A stretch of DNA of 6,270 nt, taken from contig CAIYUD010000133.1 in the NCBI GenBank assembly GCA_903929325.1, positions 1-6,270 on the forward strand, given 5' to 3'. Shown in pieces: positions 5,460-6,270 of this stretch (the stretch's first letter is position 1; each line of letters opens with the position of its first letter). Origin of the DNA: an uncultured Opitutia bacterium. Lineage in GTDB: Bacteria; Verrucomicrobiota; Verrucomicrobiia; Opitutales; UBA953. The notes below the pieces were generated by a model that saw only the letters and a program-made list of their open reading frames with translations, was not told the origin of the DNA and ran no database searches. The position numbers were made by a program, and so were the translations under genes.

Positions 5460-6270
5460 TTAACGCGGTCCGGTTAGATCGTCCAACTTGACTCGGAAGA
5501 GGCCACCCTCTTCCGAGCCGAGCAGTAGCGCTTCATTATCAAGCCAAGCGCAACCCTCGACCTGCCACTGACTCACTGGCAGCTGAATGGGTCTCGCCCA
5601 TGCCTGACCCGCTAGAGGGTTCTCAGGAGTCTTAGAGACATCAAAGATCCATAGCATTCGATAGGTTAAAATCGCCAAGAACTTACCATTGGGCGAGACA
5701 CTCGCATCGGTAACCATGCCATGGGCATCGAAGGCACCCACACGACTCAAGTATGCCTTCGTCGACACCGCTGGGATCTCCACCCGCCACAATACGCTTT
5801 CCGTATCACGTCGATGTTTCGTGAGCAAATGCAGCTTACCACGATACCAAAACATGGCTTCGCAATCGTGGCGTTGATCGGGATCTGGAAAGTCAACTTG
5901 ATCGGGCCATGTAAATGAAAGTCGACGCGTGGGCGTTACGCTAACTGCACCGATTAATGGTTCAGGAAGAATATAGAGTACGAGTTCACGTCGACGTGAT
6001 AGATTGTTGCCCACATCACCAATAATGAGATTACCGGCTCCATCACTGGCTAATGCCTCCCAGTCCAAATTTTTAGTACCGACGATTTCAACACCTAGAT
6101 ACTTGCCAGGGACAACCGAGACGCCGTCAGCCTTAGCAGCCGGCTGAGCAATTAAACCCGATGGACGAATGGGGACGAGGCGCGCTGGGCCGTCTGAATC
6201 GCTCAACGACCAAAGCACCCTCTCCTGGGTAGGGCTCAATAACAGCGCCGAACATTCAGGTACCGCCTGA
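5460..6270 (-). CDS. Beta-propeller-like protein, probably exported (5' end outside window)
   Basis: The frame is open to the right edge, so the 5' end is missing; 269 residues are visible, and the TTG at 6239 is an internal leucine codon, not the start. The sequence has the rhythm of a beta-propeller: short hydrophobic strands with N-L-D-W-E-A-L (67-73) then L-I-I-G-D-V-G-N-N (81-89), H-D-C-E-A-M (134-139) then K-L-H-L-L-T-K (145-151), V-S-P-N-G-K-F-L-A-I-L (191-201), and V-E-G-C-A-W (237-242) then a strand ending G-L-F-R-V (256-260). The recurring D-x-E-A motif before a strand is common in secreted propellers of the phytase-like or SdiA-regulated kind, where acidic residues can bind calcium; that link is inferred. 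S-D-S-D-G near residues 23-27 recalls the N-D-S-G motif of such proteins. Export cannot be checked because the N-terminus is missing. No catalytic residues can be named. It converges on tkt with three bases between stops. Confidence 0.8.
   Translation of the reverse strand, partial: QAVPECSALLLSPTQERVLWSLSDSDGPARLVPIRPSGLIAQPAAKADGVSVVPGKYLGVEIVGTKNLDWEALASDGAGNLIIGDVGNNLSRRRELVLYILPEPLIGAVSVTPTRRLSFTWPDQVDFPDPDQRHDCEAMFWYRGKLHLLTKHRRDTESVLWRVEIPAVSTKAYLSRVGAFDAHGMVTDASVSPNGKFLAILTYRMLWIFDVSKTPENPLAGQAWARPIQLPVSQWQVEGCAWLDNEALLLGSEEGGLFRVKLDDLTGPR
5492..5517. repeat. Perfect inverted repeat at the convergent tkt / propeller gene ends
   Basis: CTCGGAAGAGG (5492-5502) and CCTCTTCCGAG (5507-5517) pair perfectly around a four-base CCAC loop. 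It begins 35 bases after the tkt stop codon and lies inside the last codons of the minus-strand gene, where it encodes S-E-E-G-G-L-F-R. A tkt transcript would fold it just past its stop, and no other hairpin candidate lies closer. Without a T run on either side it is not a standard intrinsic terminator; a 3'-end stabilising or weak terminating role is possible. Coding constraint on this motif could also create it by chance. Confidence 0.5.

Noticed and set aside
5986..5999. Perfect 14-bp palindrome TCACGTCGACGTGA
   Set aside because: It lies inside the propeller gene and encodes S-R-R-R-E; GTCGAC is common throughout this sequence, so a chance coding palindrome is the simplest reading.

Overview
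The window holds six protein-coding genes and almost no non-coding DNA. It looks like chromosomal sequence of a Gram-negative bacterium with moderately GC-rich DNA. I infer Verrucomicrobiota, perhaps an Opitutae/Puniceicoccales-type organism. The reasons are the HisI variant (an N-C-E-Q-N motif and a long cysteine loop), exported Ala-rich proteins of unknown family, an exported-looking beta-propeller protein, and no Shine-Dalgarno sequence at any visible start. This is an impression from protein style, not a proven placement; Planctomycetota or a related phylum is possible.

Left part (1-2970, plus strand): three genes for proteins that appear to act outside the cytoplasm. The first is cut by the left edge. 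The second follows 23 bp later, has a signal peptide, and aligns with the first along its whole length, so the two are tandem paralogues and probably one transcript. A perfect 13-bp hairpin with a T run (2181-2209) ends that transcript. The third gene (2245-2970) encodes a membrane-anchored protein whose C-terminal half looks like a diverged single copy of the same strand-helix unit. None of the three can be given a function.

Middle part (2972-5456): two housekeeping genes transcribed divergently from a 79-bp gap. hisI (minus) encodes phosphoribosyl-AMP cyclohydrolase of histidine synthesis, and tkt (plus) encodes a complete transketolase of the pentose phosphate pathway. They are linked metabolically, because transketolase feeds the ribose-5-phosphate pool from which PRPP, the histidine precursor, is made. 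More than half of the gap is a strong inverted repeat (3398-3438) that could be a shared operator or a leader hairpin.

Right part (5460-6270, minus strand): the 3' portion of a beta-propeller-like protein gene. It runs off the right edge and converges on tkt with three bases between the stop codons.

No tRNA, rRNA, CRISPR array, insertion sequence, integrase or phage gene is visible. The points most worth a second look are the family of exported paralogues, the inverted repeat between hisI and tkt, and the substituted metal-site motif of HisI. I see no clear evidence for an elaborate new system such as a defence island or a biosynthetic cluster.
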